Positions 40,230-49,140 are shown, counted from the stretch's first letter. The stretch: 64,000 nt of DNA from Flavobacterium undicola (GCF_009909155.2 NZ_JAAAPM020000004.1:1-64000); one strand, 5' to 3'. Notes: generated from the letters alone by a model not told the origin. Translations and numbers: made by a program.

Positions 40230-41597
40230 TTAATTGTTAATAGTTTCGATTTTATTTAGTTCAGATATTAAAATTTTTTTCACATCAAAAATGTGCTCTT
40301 TCTTAAGAGGGATGCCAAATATGAAAATGTTATTTGTTGATTGGTTAATATTGTTCTTGTAGCTGATTTTTTTTATTTCGACTTTATCTGAAGGATAACA
40401 TAAGAATCCATATTTAATATCAGTTTTGCTAAATGATGAATATGCCATAATTTGATGTAAATCATGTCGGTGGTCATCTTTTAAATTTTCGCTTTTGTCA
40501 AATTTGTTGTAAAGGTTCGATTTGTATTTAGCATCAATAAATATAATAAGCTTGTCTTTTTGGTAAATAGCATCTGGTTCAATATGTTTTAATTCCCAAG
40601 AATATCGATTAGAAGTTTTAGAATGAAATTTATAATTTGAAAATAAATGTCCTCCAGTTTCTTTTGAAATTTCTTTGAAAATATATTGAACAAACTTCTC
40701 GAAAACATCAGAAAAGTCAACTCTCCATGCAGTACTGTCTGTGAAATTGAAATTTAATATCCGATTAGCTTGGTTTTTGCAATTCTTAACTTTTAGAATG
40801 TCAGCTGATTTTATAACGATATTATTTGTTGAAATAGGTTTGTGTAAATAGAGTTTTTCATCAATAAATGCTAACTTAGTTCTGATTGAACTTTTTATTC
40901 TTTGCGGTGTATTTGATGATAAAAGTTCCAATTTGCATAAGTCAAAAACATAACGAATTTCAGAATATTCTTTATGGAACTCACTTAGAATGTTTTTTCT
41001 TATTGGGAATTTTAACCGATTTTCGATTTTATACTCTTCATTTATATATTTATTCCAATTTACTTGGCCTGTTGGTTGAGAAGTTATCTTTTCAATATTG
41101 TCAAATTTTCTCCAAGGAGTTTTAATTAATTCTTCAAGAGAATCAATGAATTTTAAAGCTTCTAAATATAATGGAGGGCGGAAATTTTCCCCTGAAGCTA
41201 ATGGTAGACTGTCTATTACTTGAGGGCTAATTTCGGTTCCTAAAAGATTAAGAATTTCGATATAGTCTTCAAACCTATCCCGTCCAGTAAATCTGGGCAT
41301 TACAACAAAATCGCCAATTTGTTTACCTGTATCTGACGCTCTTAAAGGAATGGTTCCGATAAATTCTGAAGTACGGAAAGCCAAAGAAGTGTTTTGGTCT
41401 GTGCCAATAATGAATGGCTGAACACCTAAAAAACTGAAATTATTTGAATTGTAATCGATAAATTTTTGTAAATATTGACCTAAATATCGCTTATCTGCTT
41501 TTGTAAACCATTTCTTTCGCAAAGCGAAGCCACTTAACAAAATTGATTTTTCTGTTAAGCAAGGTATTTCACAAAAAACGTCTAATGGCTTACTCAT
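40230..41597 (-). CDS. mcrC: McrC-like nuclease subunit
   Basis: A 455-residue protein with a C-terminal PD-(D/E)XK nuclease domain of the McrC type: Glu300 in the helix DVFEKFVQYIF, then Pro341-Asp342 and IFIDAKY with Asp355 and Lys357. The N-terminal 200 residues should contact the McrB ring. Known: McrC stimulates McrB GTP hydrolysis and cuts DNA carrying modified cytosine or other modifications. The start codon overlaps the mcrB stop by 4 bp (ATGA), so the two are translationally coupled. Sequence similarity to E. coli McrC is modest, so it is best called McrC-like. Confidence 0.82.
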   Translation of the reverse strand: MSKPLDVFCEIPCLTEKSILLSGFALRKKWFTKADKRYLGQYLQKFIDYNSNNFSFLGVQPFIIGTDQNTSLAFRTSEFIGTIPLRASDTGKQIGDFVVMPRFTGRDRFEDYIEILNLLGTEISPQVIDSLPLASGENFRPPLYLEALKFIDSLEELIKTPWRKFDNIEKITSQPTGQVNWNKYINEEYKIENRLKFPIRKNILSEFHKEYSEIRYVFDLCKLELLSSNTPQRIKSSIRTKLAFIDEKLYLHKPISTNNIVIKSADILKVKNCKNQANRILNFNFTDSTAWRVDFSDVFEKFVQYIFKEISKETGGHLFSNYKFHSKTSNRYSWELKHIEPDAIYQKDKLIIFIDAKYKSNLYNKFDKSENLKDDHRHDLHQIMAYSSFSKTDIKYGFLCYPSDKVEIKKISYKNNINQSTNNIFIFGIPLKKEHIFDVKKILISELNKIETINN

Positions 41598-42982
41598 TCA
41601 AAAAGTGATTGATTAATTCTAGTTGTGAAATAATTATTGAACTCTTCTTTGGCATTTGTAACTAGACCTTCTTGTAGATATTCCTTTATTAATGGAAATA
41701 TTTCATACTTGATTCTATTATTCATTTCTTCATCCGATGATGAAATGAAATAACCTTGTCCTGGTTGTAATGAAAGTTCATTACTTGTTGCATACCAATC
41801 AAATATTTCTTGTATTCTGCTAAAATCTTCTTTGTAAAATTGTTTCGAATTAATTTGTTTTGGTTTTAAAGTGTACCATGCAAATCTTCTTCTTAAAGCA
41901 AAGTCTACAACGGCTAAACTTCTGTCTGCAGTGTTCATTGTGGCGATTACATTAAAATTCTGTGGAAGTTGATTAATCTTAAAGCCAGGATAAATTTCTA
42001 TTTCAATATCAGAATCTTCCATCTTGTGTTCGAATAGATAAAATATTGGCCCCAAAACATTTGATAAATTAGCTCTGTTTATTTCGTCAATTATTAAAAC
42101 AGTTTTCTCTGTTTTATGCTCCATGGCATATTTTAAAGCTTCTACAAAACTTCCTAGATTCTCGATATAACTAAGTTCTTTGCTTTTTACATCTGGTCTA
42201 ATTCCATAAATGAAATCAGAGAAACTTGTCTCAGCGTGAAATTGTGTAAAAAATGTTTTTGCTTTTATTTTAGCTGATACTAATTTAGCTGTTCTTGTCT
42301 TTCCTGTACCAGGAGGACCTTGAAGCACAATGAATCTTCTTTCGTTGAGTAAATTTTCGATTTCTTCAGCTTCATCAATTTCCTCTTTTTTCAAAAAAGG
42401 TTCAAGGGCTTCGGTAATTGCTTTTCTATGTTCTTTGTTTGATGGCCATTCTCTTAATTTTGCATAACCCGCAACAAAAGCTGCAATTATTTTCTTACCT
42501 TCTTTGCTTTCGGGATTGTCTACTATTTGACAAACAGGTAATACTTTACTGTACGTTTTTATAGTGTTTTTTATATGTTGCAAATCACTATTTCCAGTTA
42601 TTGTTTTTGGTAAACTTGTTTCAATATCTGAAAAATCAGACTTATAAAAACCTCTTTCGTTAATTAAGTTTGAAAACAATCTTCTAAGTCCTGGATAAGT
42701 TGCTAATTCATAGTCATTTTTAAAACCGCTTGAGCCAATGCCTAAACAAATTAACCATGGTTTATTAATTTCGTTGGGGAAAATAGTTAATGAAAAATCA
42801 TGAAATGGTCCTGAAGGATCTTCCTCAGGATGAATAAAACCAAAATATGCACCGTTATCTTTTAATGCTTCTTGTTTGGTGTTATTGCGCTCTATGTACG
42901 GTTTGTTAAATTCATTTTCGACTTTGGCACCAAATTGTTCAGCTTTTTCCTTTATAAATTGTCTAATGTTATCTATAATCAT
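41594..42982 (-). CDS. mcrB: McrB-like AAA+ GTPase of a modification-dependent restriction system
   Basis: A 462-residue protein. The AAA+ domain (about 205-450) has Walker A GPPGTGKT at 222-229, Walker B VLIIDEINR at 295-303, the McrB signature MNTADRS at 349-355 (the guanine-specificity motif of McrB GTPases) and RRRF at 364-367. The N-terminal 195 residues differ from the E. coli McrB DNA-binding domain; they include FHDFSLTIFPN and PWLICLGIG, possibly a DUF3578-type reader of modified DNA. Together with McrC it would translocate on and cleave modified foreign DNA. The gene is downstream of a small XRE regulator with a perfect operator palindrome in between. Confidence 0.88.
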   Translation of the reverse strand: MIIDNIRQFIKEKAEQFGAKVENEFNKPYIERNNTKQEALKDNGAYFGFIHPEEDPSGPFHDFSLTIFPNEINKPWLICLGIGSSGFKNDYELATYPGLRRLFSNLINERGFYKSDFSDIETSLPKTITGNSDLQHIKNTIKTYSKVLPVCQIVDNPESKEGKKIIAAFVAGYAKLREWPSNKEHRKAITEALEPFLKKEEIDEAEEIENLLNERRFIVLQGPPGTGKTRTAKLVSAKIKAKTFFTQFHAETSFSDFIYGIRPDVKSKELSYIENLGSFVEALKYAMEHKTEKTVLIIDEINRANLSNVLGPIFYLFEHKMEDSDIEIEIYPGFKINQLPQNFNVIATMNTADRSLAVVDFALRRRFAWYTLKPKQINSKQFYKEDFSRIQEIFDWYATSNELSLQPGQGYFISSSDEEMNNRIKYEIFPLIKEYLQEGLVTNAKEEFNNYFTTRINQSLFE

Positions 42983-43009
42983 TTTTTTGTTTTAAGTATT
43001 TGTTATTAT

Positions 43010-43025
43010 TATAGTCTAGACTATA
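43010..43025. promoter_or_regulatory. Palindromic operator upstream of mcrB
   Basis: TATAGTCTAGACTATA is a perfect 16-bp palindrome in the 66-bp gap between the XRE gene and mcrB. The half-site TATAGTC/GACTATA resembles the C-boxes bound by controller proteins of restriction systems. A matching half-site lies upstream of the XRE gene at 43298. Confidence 0.6.
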
Positions 43026-43048
43026 CAATTGAATGTGAATAATAAGCT

Positions 43049-43255
43049 CTATTCATCGAATAAATCTTTAATTTTCACATCAAGTGCTTTTGCTAACTTT
43101 TCAACCACTTCAATGGAAACATTTCTTTCTCCCTTTTCAATAGTTGGTAAATAAGTTCTGTCAATATCTGCAAGATGAGCAAGCTTTTCTTGAGAGAGTC
43201 CTTTTGCTTTTCTGAGTTCTTTGATTTTTAATCCGAATTTTTGCTTGATATCCAT
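43049..43255 (-). CDS. XRE-family controller (C-protein-like) regulator
   Basis: A 68-residue protein from the second ATG (MDIKQKFGLKIKEL); an ATG three codons earlier is also in frame. It consists almost entirely of a Cro/CI-type helix-turn-helix (LSQEKLAHLADIDRTYLPTIE, recognition helix around residue 37) with a short C-terminal KLAKALDVKIKDLF helix. Size and sequence style match restriction-system controller proteins, which bind C-boxes and time expression of the nuclease. The gene precedes mcrB on the same strand with palindromic boxes before and after it. Confidence 0.82.
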   Translation of the reverse strand: MDIKQKFGLKIKELRKAKGLSQEKLAHLADIDRTYLPTIEKGERNVSIEVVEKLAKALDVKIKDLFDE

Positions 43256-43292
43256 AATTAACAAAAATTGAAAAATGTTGCCTATAATACAA

Positions 43293-43306
43293 CGGAGTAT
43301 AGTCCG
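43293..43306. promoter_or_regulatory. Imperfect operator in the XRE/unknown-gene divergent region
   Basis: CGGAGTATAGTCCG is a near-palindrome (12 of 14 positions) containing TATAGTC at 43298-43304, the same half-site as the operator at 43010. It lies between the divergent XRE gene and the gene at 43340, so both could be controlled by the XRE protein. Confidence 0.5.
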
Positions 43307-43339
43307 GTTTTTTTATATTTGATAAATATTATAAATTAG

Positions 43340-43807
43340 ATGAGCTATCACACTAAAATAATTTTCGGAAAGGAACAAGTAAAGAAGTATCATAATAATG
43401 AAGCTTTTAATGATTGTGAAAAAAGTGTCAATTTTAAAGTTTTTGTTTTTGAGACTAAAGCAGAAAGAAGTGCTTTTTATAAGGGTATTGCAGAATCGAT
43501 GGGTCGACTAGAATTTGAGGTAATTAATGAATTCGAAGATAAAATTAATAATGAAAAAGAGGAGGAAAACAAATTTGATTATTGGGCATTCATCGAAAAG
43601 TATTATCCGAAATATCATTCTTGTGATAGTATTTTACTCAGTGATATCTTAACGAGAAAACTTCAAGGAGAAGAAATCTGTGATAAAGACGAAGAATATA
43701 TAAAAGATTGGGATATTAAAAAGGAATTATTTGAACTTGATAAAGACCTACTTTGTGTAGCTTTTGAAAATTACTTTAATAGTATTTACGCTGAAGAGAT
43801 TCATTGA
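43340..43807 (+). CDS. Hypothetical acidic protein next to McrBC controller, 155 aa
   Basis: No family recognised. It is acidic, rich in Glu, Asp, Lys and Tyr, with an N-terminal beta-alpha-beta look (TKIIFGKEQVKKY, NFKVFVFETKAERSAFYKGI), a central acidic helix (INNEKEEENKFDYWAFIEKY), and no membrane segment. It is divergent from the XRE gene and shares with it a 75-bp gap holding a TATAGTC box. It may be a regulated partner of the McrBC system or an unrelated neighbour. The sequence alone cannot decide. Confidence 0.6.
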   Translation: MSYHTKIIFGKEQVKKYHNNEAFNDCEKSVNFKVFVFETKAERSAFYKGIAESMGRLEFEVINEFEDKINNEKEEENKFDYWAFIEKYYPKYHSCDSILLSDILTRKLQGEEICDKDEEYIKDWDIKKELFELDKDLLCVAFENYFNSIYAEEIH

Positions 43808-43982
43808 AAGGTATTGCGGAGTTCCTTCCTTCGTCAGGAAGACAATAATGGGGAGTTTCTTTGTCAAATGGTCTAGCATGACAAGTTTTTGCATAAATTA
43901 TAATCATAATGTTTTACTAATTCATTCGTTTTTTGGTTTGTTGTTGGTTAATTTAGGGAAATAATTATAAATAAAGCAGACT

Positions 43983-44297
43983 ATGAAAATCCAATTTAAT
44001 ACAGACAAAAACGTAGAAGGTCACGAGAGAGCAGAAGCTTATTTTTCTGCAGAATTAGAAACAGCATTAGCCCGTTTTGAAGAAAAAATTACCCGTATTG
44101 AAGTACATGTAGGGGATGAGAACAGTGCCAAATTTGGAGTTAACGACAAGCGTTGTTTAATTGAAGTGCGTCCTGCAAAATTGCAGCCTATTGTAGTTAC
44201 GGAACATGCCGATAGTGTAGAGAAAGCATTTAGAGGTGCGCTGGATAAAATCAAGAAAACCCTGGCTACTACGTTTGAAAAACAAAAAGCCTTTTAA
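43983..44297 (+). CDS. hpf: Ribosome hibernation factor, HPF/RaiA family (short form)
   Basis: A 104-residue protein with the beta-alpha-beta-beta-beta-alpha pattern of HPF/RaiA: KIQFNTDKNVEGHERAEAY, ITRIEVHVGDENS, KRCLIEVRPA and the C-terminal helix SVEKAFRGALDKIKKTL. Known: these proteins sit in the 30S decoding centre and inactivate ribosomes in stationary phase or starvation. The short form lacks the C-terminal dimerisation domain of long HPF. It is preceded by a gap of degenerate intergenic sequence (43808-43982) with a TTCCTTCCTTCGTCAGGAAG hairpin remnant, and followed by a terminator. Confidence 0.88.
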   Translation: MKIQFNTDKNVEGHERAEAYFSAELETALARFEEKITRIEVHVGDENSAKFGVNDKRCLIEVRPAKLQPIVVTEHADSVEKAFRGALDKIKKTLATTFEKQKAF

Positions 44298-44322
44298 ATA
44301 AATTCAGTTAAGGATTAAATAC

Positions 44323-44365
44323 AAAAGACAGTTACTTTTTAAATAGTAACTGTCTTTTTTTATGC
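44323..44365. terminator. Terminator between hpf and the L,D-transpeptidase gene
   Basis: AAAAGACAGTTACT at 44323-44336 pairs perfectly with AGTAACTGTCTTTT at 44345-44358 and is followed by a T-tract. It serves the convergent genes on both sides. Confidence 0.85.
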
Positions 44366-44382
44366 TGAAATTTTAGTAAAGT

Positions 44383-45957
44383 TTATTGCTCAAATAATAA
44401 AGCAGCAAGTATTTCGTCTCTTTTGTAAATGTCATTATAAAAATGAATCGTTCCATCGTTGTCTACCCAGGCAGTGAAATAACCTATGTAAACTGGAATC
44501 CGGTTTTTCAGCGTGTACCAGTTTTCTTTGCCACTGTTCATGGCCGAATCAATTTTTTCGGAATTCCATTTTGGGTCGTTTTTTAGGATTTCAATGGCCA
44601 GTTCTTTGGGTTTGGCCACACGAATACAACCGTGGCTAAATGCTCTGGCTTCTCTTTCAAACAGACTTTTAGAAGGCGTGTCGTGCAGGTAAATGTCATT
44701 CGAATTTGGGAATAAAAACTTGATTAATCCAAGTGAGTTTTTAGGTCCCGGTTTTTGTCTGACTGTATTTTCAAACCATTCCATGTCGTGTTCGGCTAAA
44801 TAATTCGGATTTTTAGCAATGTCTGGAAGAATTTCTTTTTTTAGAATACTCGTAGGCACATTCCAGTACGGACTAAAAACAATGTATTTCATAGGAGCGC
44901 TAAAAATAACGGTTTTGTTCATGGTTTTACCCACTACGACTTTAGAGCGCAACACTACTTCCTGGTTTTTGAAATACGATAATTGGAAAGAAGGAATGTT
45001 GATGGCAATTAATTCTTTTGCCTTTGGAATATCACTGGAAACCCATCGGCAGCGTTCCATGTTGATTATGATGGTTTTGATGCGTTGGCTAATAGGAACG
45101 TTTAAATCCTGGATCAATTCTTTTGAAATAATACTACTAGGAAGAAAGCCTCTTCGGAGTTTGTAATTTAAAACTGCCTTTGACAATTTCTTGTCATAGA
45201 TGGGACTTCCCGAATTTGTTTTGAGATCTTCAGAGAGAAATAATCGCTTTCTGATTTCGGCAATGGCTTTAGCACTGTCGCCTATTTTATAAGAAGTAAC
45301 GGCGGTGTCAATAGTAATGGTATTCCATCCCCCTTTTTTCTCCATTTCACGGTAATGTTGAAGTGCTTTTTTGAGTAGAGAATATTGACCAATTAAGTTT
45401 TTCTCGTCTTTGTTAATTAAAGAAGGATTGCTTAAAAGAGAATCTAAATAACTAATGTAAGATTGTTTTTTTCGGGGAATATACCATTCTATCTCTGTCG
45501 ATTTTTTAGCATCTAAGCCGTGGTACACATTCATGGCATAAAAAAAGTACAAGGATGAATTTAAGAGTTCGGTTTCAATATTTGGTTTTAGATTGTTTTC
45601 GGAACTGCTGTAAAGTTCTACTAATTTGTCTTTGTAAGGAACTTTGATTTGGATTCCTTCTTCGTCCAGATTATTGATTTTGTCATATAATAAACTTGCA
45701 AATTCATTCATGCCGTTTTTGTCAAACCAAACATAATGGTATTGGTGTTTTTGGTACAGTTTCTTTACATCTGCCTGATATTTTTTTAACAGAGGATAGG
45801 TTTCGAAAAATGAATCGACGGCAGTGCTGTCAAAAATGGTTGTGTCTTTTTCAATTGTATCAGAAGCAAGAGCATTTACATCATTTTTTTTACAAGAGAA
45901 AAGGGAGCTTAAAGTGAGTAGGCTAATAATAGAAAAAATGAAAAATATTTTCTTCAT
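44383..45957 (-). CDS. L,D-transpeptidase lipoprotein (YcbB-like)
   Basis: A 524-residue envelope enzyme that forms 3-3 cross-links or attaches partners to peptidoglycan. Seen: a lipoprotein signal with the lipid cysteine in LFSCKK (about residue 22), an N-terminal scaffold domain with YHYVWFDKNGMNEFASLLYD, a peptidoglycan-binding-like segment (about 235-275, LKTNSGSPIYDKKLSKAVLN), and the YkuD catalytic domain with SHGCIRV carrying His442 and nucleophile Cys444. Domain order and length match YcbB/LdtD-type proteins. It is monocistronic and convergent with hpf. Confidence 0.93.
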   Translation of the reverse strand: MKKIFFIFSIISLLTLSSLFSCKKNDVNALASDTIEKDTTIFDSTAVDSFFETYPLLKKYQADVKKLYQKHQYHYVWFDKNGMNEFASLLYDKINNLDEEGIQIKVPYKDKLVELYSSSENNLKPNIETELLNSSLYFFYAMNVYHGLDAKKSTEIEWYIPRKKQSYISYLDSLLSNPSLINKDEKNLIGQYSLLKKALQHYREMEKKGGWNTITIDTAVTSYKIGDSAKAIAEIRKRLFLSEDLKTNSGSPIYDKKLSKAVLNYKLRRGFLPSSIISKELIQDLNVPISQRIKTIIINMERCRWVSSDIPKAKELIAINIPSFQLSYFKNQEVVLRSKVVVGKTMNKTVIFSAPMKYIVFSPYWNVPTSILKKEILPDIAKNPNYLAEHDMEWFENTVRQKPGPKNSLGLIKFLFPNSNDIYLHDTPSKSLFEREARAFSHGCIRVAKPKELAIEILKNDPKWNSEKIDSAMNSGKENWYTLKNRIPVYIGYFTAWVDNDGTIHFYNDIYKRDEILAALLFEQ

Positions 45958-46309
45958 ACAGTAGTTTTTTGGGTTTACAGATTGTGCTACGTTTATTTCT
46001 GAAATTTGAATCTAATGGGGTGAAATAAAGCAAAATGACAATCTTTGATTTATGAAAAATTACAACTTTTTTTTCGATTTTTGGCGTTTAGGCTATTTTT
46101 TGTTTGATTTTTTTGGATTGCGGAAAATATTTTTCTCATTGAAAGGATTGAAAATCTTTAAAATTGATAATTTTTTTAAACGAAATTGTCTTTGGTGTGT
46201 TAAAATAAGGTTATTTGTTATGAACTTGTTTATTTTAGGGGTGTAGATGTTAGAAATGTAAATTATTTTTAAATTTGCCCCCAAAATTAATGGGTTAAAG
46301 TAAGAAAGT
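45958..46309. promoter_or_regulatory. Intergenic region with amt promoter box
   Basis: The 352-bp AT-rich gap between the divergent L,D-transpeptidase and amt genes contains no credible gene; a 64-codon frame at 46052 is Phe/Lys-rich and has no coding character. TAAATTTG at 46270-46277 matches TAnnTTTG, 33 bp before the amt start. No recognisable nitrogen-control site was seen. Confidence 0.45.
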
Positions 46310-47683
46310 ATGAAAATCGAGAAACGTTGGATCATTTCTTTTGTTATTATTAGTATTGTTTGTATTTCCGGACTTTTTTGGGAGGCACCTTTAGAATCTA
46401 AAGCTGTTCATTCTCAATTTGGAACTGCAGATCAAATTGTAGCTGCTGATGTTGCCTGGATGCTTACTTCTTGTTGTTTGGTGCTAATTATGACACCAGG
46501 ATTGGCCTTTTTTTATGGAGGAATGGTAGGAAAGAAAAACGTAATTTCTACGATGTTGCAAAGTTTTATCTGTATGGGTGTGGTTACTTTAATATGGGTT
46601 GTAGTTGGGTTTAGTCTGGCTTTTGGAGAACCTATGGGAATTCATATTGGAGATGGCTTTTATAGTTTTGTGGGTGATCCTACTACCTTTACTTTTATGG
46701 ATTTTGTGGGTGTTCTGCCTCATAAAGAAATTGCAAAAACAGTTCCGTTTATGCTTTTTGCTTTGTTTCAAATGAAGTTTGCTGTTATTGCTCCGGCTAT
46801 AATTACAGGTTCATTTGCGGAGCGTGTTCGTTTTATTTCGTATTTACTTTTTATCTGTTTGTTCAGCATATTTATTTATTCTCCTTTGTGTCATGCGGTT
46901 TGGTACCCAACAGGAATTTTAGGTTCTTTCTTTGGTGTTAAGGATTTTGCCGGAGGAACGGTAGTACACATGAGTGCCGGATTTGCGGCATTAGCAGGTG
47001 TTATTGTTTTAGGAAAGAGAAAAAACAGCAATCATGTACCAACGAATATTCCGTTTGTTTTATTAGGAACAGGGATGCTTTGGTTTGGATGGATTGGTTT
47101 TAACGCCGGTTCTTCTATGGAAGCTAATGGTGTTGCTGCAATGGCTTTTGGAACAACTACTACATCTTCGGCAGCTGCAATGTTGACTTGGATCTTTTTT
47201 GACAGAATTAATGGCCGAAAAGTTTCTGCTCTTGGAGCTTGTATTGGTGCTGTGGTAGGATTGGTAGCTATTACACCTGCGGCTGGTTATGTAACGGTTC
47301 CGGAAAGTATGTTTTTTGGTTTCATTGCGGCTTTAGTGTCTAATAATGTAGTGTATTCTAAATATTTAAAAGGAATTGATGATACTTTAGACGTTTTTGC
47401 CTGTCATGGTGTAGGCGGAATTATGGGAATGATTTTGACGGCTATTTTTGCTCATGGAGAAGACGCCAGTTTGTTACACGGTGGTTGGAGTGTTTTTGGA
47501 CATCACATGACGGCATTGCTATTAGTTTCTATCTATACTTTTTTTGGTGCTTATTTGTTGTTTAAAATTACCAATAGAATCATTCCAATGCGTGTTTCGG
47601 AAGAATCAGAAATTATGGGATTGGATTTGTCACAACATGATGAAACGTTGTTTCCTATTGAGTGTGCAGAGGAGGTATATTAA
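46310..47683 (+). CDS. amt: Ammonium transporter
   Basis: A 457-residue inner-membrane Amt/MEP channel with 11 predicted membrane segments after an N-terminal signal-like helix. Family features: DVAWMLTSCCLVLIMTPGLA, FYGGMVGKKN, the conserved AGGTVVHMSAGFAAL with one pore His, and a second pore His in the FACHGVGGIMGM block. It also has GWIGFNAGS. The C-terminal tail ending in MGLDLSQHDE is the region that normally contacts GlnK/GlnB. No glnK gene follows, unlike the usual amtB-glnK pair. Confidence 0.96.
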   Translation: MKIEKRWIISFVIISIVCISGLFWEAPLESKAVHSQFGTADQIVAADVAWMLTSCCLVLIMTPGLAFFYGGMVGKKNVISTMLQSFICMGVVTLIWVVVGFSLAFGEPMGIHIGDGFYSFVGDPTTFTFMDFVGVLPHKEIAKTVPFMLFALFQMKFAVIAPAIITGSFAERVRFISYLLFICLFSIFIYSPLCHAVWYPTGILGSFFGVKDFAGGTVVHMSAGFAALAGVIVLGKRKNSNHVPTNIPFVLLGTGMLWFGWIGFNAGSSMEANGVAAMAFGTTTTSSAAAMLTWIFFDRINGRKVSALGACIGAVVGLVAITPAAGYVTVPESMFFGFIAALVSNNVVYSKYLKGIDDTLDVFACHGVGGIMGMILTAIFAHGEDASLLHGGWSVFGHHMTALLLVSIYTFFGAYLLFKITNRIIPMRVSEESEIMGLDLSQHDETLFPIECAEEVY

Positions 47684-47728
47684 AATTTGTAATCTAAATA
47701 GCTGTTTTTATTTTCCAAAAGGGTGCCC

Positions 47729-47756
47729 TTGGTCTTAATATATTTGCTTAATTTTG
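47729..47756 (+). promoter_or_regulatory. trmB promoter, Bacteroidota consensus
   Basis: TTG at 47729-47731 and TAATTTTG at 47749-47756 are 17 bp apart, 20 bp before the GTG start of trmB. Confidence 0.6.
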
Positions 47757-47775
47757 CGCAAATATTTAAAAAACA

Positions 47776-48453
47776 GTGGGAAGTAAAAATAAATTAAAAA
47801 GATTCAAGGAGAACGAAACATTCAATAACGTTTTTCAACCAACAAGAGAAGAAGTAGTAGGTAATTTGTTTCCTTTGAGAGGAAAATGGAATACTGATTT
47901 TTTCAAAAATGACAATCCTTTAGTATTGGAATTAGGTTGTGGAAAAGGAGAATATTCAGTAGGATTAGCCGAAAGATATCCTGATAAAAACTTTGTTGGA
48001 ATTGATATCAAAGGAGCTCGTTTTTGGCGAGGTGCTAAAACGGCTGTAGAAACGGGTTTGCATAATGTAGCCTTTATTCGTACTCAAATCGAATTGATTA
48101 ATCATATTTTTGCTGAAAACGAAGTGGATGAAATTTGGATTACTTTTCCAGATCCTCAAATAAAATACAAGCGTACTAAACACCGAATGACCAATTCAGA
48201 GTTTTTACAATTGTATAAAAAAATCCTTAAAAAAGACGGTGTTGTTAATCTTAAAACCGATAGTGAGTTTATGCACGGTTATACATTAGGATTGCTTCAT
48301 GGTGAAGGGCATGAGGTTTTATACGCCAATCATAATGTTTATGTAAATGAAGGAAGTCCTGAAGAAGTGACTGCTTTTCAAACTTTTTACGAAAAACAAT
48401 ATTTAGAAATTAACAAAGCAATCACCTATATTCGTTTTAAAATTAAAGATTAA
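47776..48453 (+). CDS. trmB: tRNA (guanine-46-N7)-methyltransferase
   Basis: A 225-residue SAM-dependent enzyme that makes m7G46 in the variable loop of tRNAs. Seen: the SAM-binding LELGCGKGEYSVGLA near residue 57, FVGIDIKGARFWRG, and the conserved WITFPDPQIKYKRTKHRM block carrying the catalytic Asp. GTG at 47776 is the start; no upstream ATG is in frame within the promoter distance. It is followed 51 bp later by the LysE-type gene. Confidence 0.95.
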   Translation: MGSKNKLKRFKENETFNNVFQPTREEVVGNLFPLRGKWNTDFFKNDNPLVLELGCGKGEYSVGLAERYPDKNFVGIDIKGARFWRGAKTAVETGLHNVAFIRTQIELINHIFAENEVDEIWITFPDPQIKYKRTKHRMTNSEFLQLYKKILKKDGVVNLKTDSEFMHGYTLGLLHGEGHEVLYANHNVYVNEGSPEEVTAFQTFYEKQYLEINKAITYIRFKIKD

Positions 48454-48504
48454 TTGCGCTGATTTTAGAACTTTTTTCGGGTATTTCTATAAGATAATAG
48501 GCCT

Positions 48505-49140
48505 ATGAATTTAATTATATCCTTGTTTTCTGGTTTTATTTCGGCTTTTATAGGAATCACTCCTCCAGGTTTGTTAAACATGACCGCTGCTAAGGTAAGT
48601 TTGAAAGAAGGAAGGCGTAATGCTTTTTGGTTTGTTTCAGGTGCGGTAGTGGTTATTTTTATTCAGGTGTATCTGGCTGTTTTGTTTGCCCGAATTATAA
48701 ATGCCCGTCCGGATATTATTTTATTATTACGCGAAGTGGGATTTGGCATCTTTGGTAGTTTGACTGTGTATTTTTTATGGATTGCCAAACAGCCTAAAAT
48801 CAAGCAGCCAAAGATTAAAAAGCAGAGTAAAAAGAAGCGTTTTTTTCTTGGAATGTTGCTGTCTGCACTGAATTTTTTTCCTATTCCGTACTATGTTTTT
48901 GTGAGTATTTCGTTGTATTCCTATACTGTTTTTTCTTTTGATGTTACTTCGGTTTTTACCTTTGTTAGTGGAGCGGTTTTAGGTTCTGTTCTTGTTTTTT
49001 ATTTTTATATTGCCTTTTTTCAGAAAATAGAAAAAAAGGCCGACTATCTTCTTAGAAATATGAATAAGATAATTGGTGGTATTACAGGATTGGTTGCAGT
49101 AATAACTTTAGTCAATATTTTAGAGCATTATTTAAAATAA
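48505..49140 (+). CDS. LysE-family amino-acid exporter
   Basis: A 211-residue inner-membrane protein with about six membrane segments. The N-terminal FISAFIGITPPGLLNMTAAK is the LysE/RhtB signature region. A basic cytoplasmic loop (QPKIKQPKIKKQSKKKRFF) lies near residue 100, and a second half ends in a helix with GGITGLVAVITLV. It is likely an exporter of amino acids or related small molecules; the substrate cannot be read. It follows trmB on the same strand. Confidence 0.87.
   Translation: MNLIISLFSGFISAFIGITPPGLLNMTAAKVSLKEGRRNAFWFVSGAVVVIFIQVYLAVLFARIINARPDIILLLREVGFGIFGSLTVYFLWIAKQPKIKQPKIKKQSKKKRFFLGMLLSALNFFPIPYYVFVSISLYSYTVFSFDVTSVFTFVSGAVLGSVLVFYFYIAFFQKIEKKADYLLRNMNKIIGGITGLVAVITLVNILEHYLK

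Noticed and set aside
44819..45166. 115-codon frame antisense to the L,D-transpeptidase
   Set aside because: It is fully contained in a well-supported gene on the other strand, with no independent signals.
46052..46246. 64-codon frame in the gap before amt
   Set aside because: Phe/Lys/Leu-rich translation of AT-rich DNA, with no promoter or homology signs.
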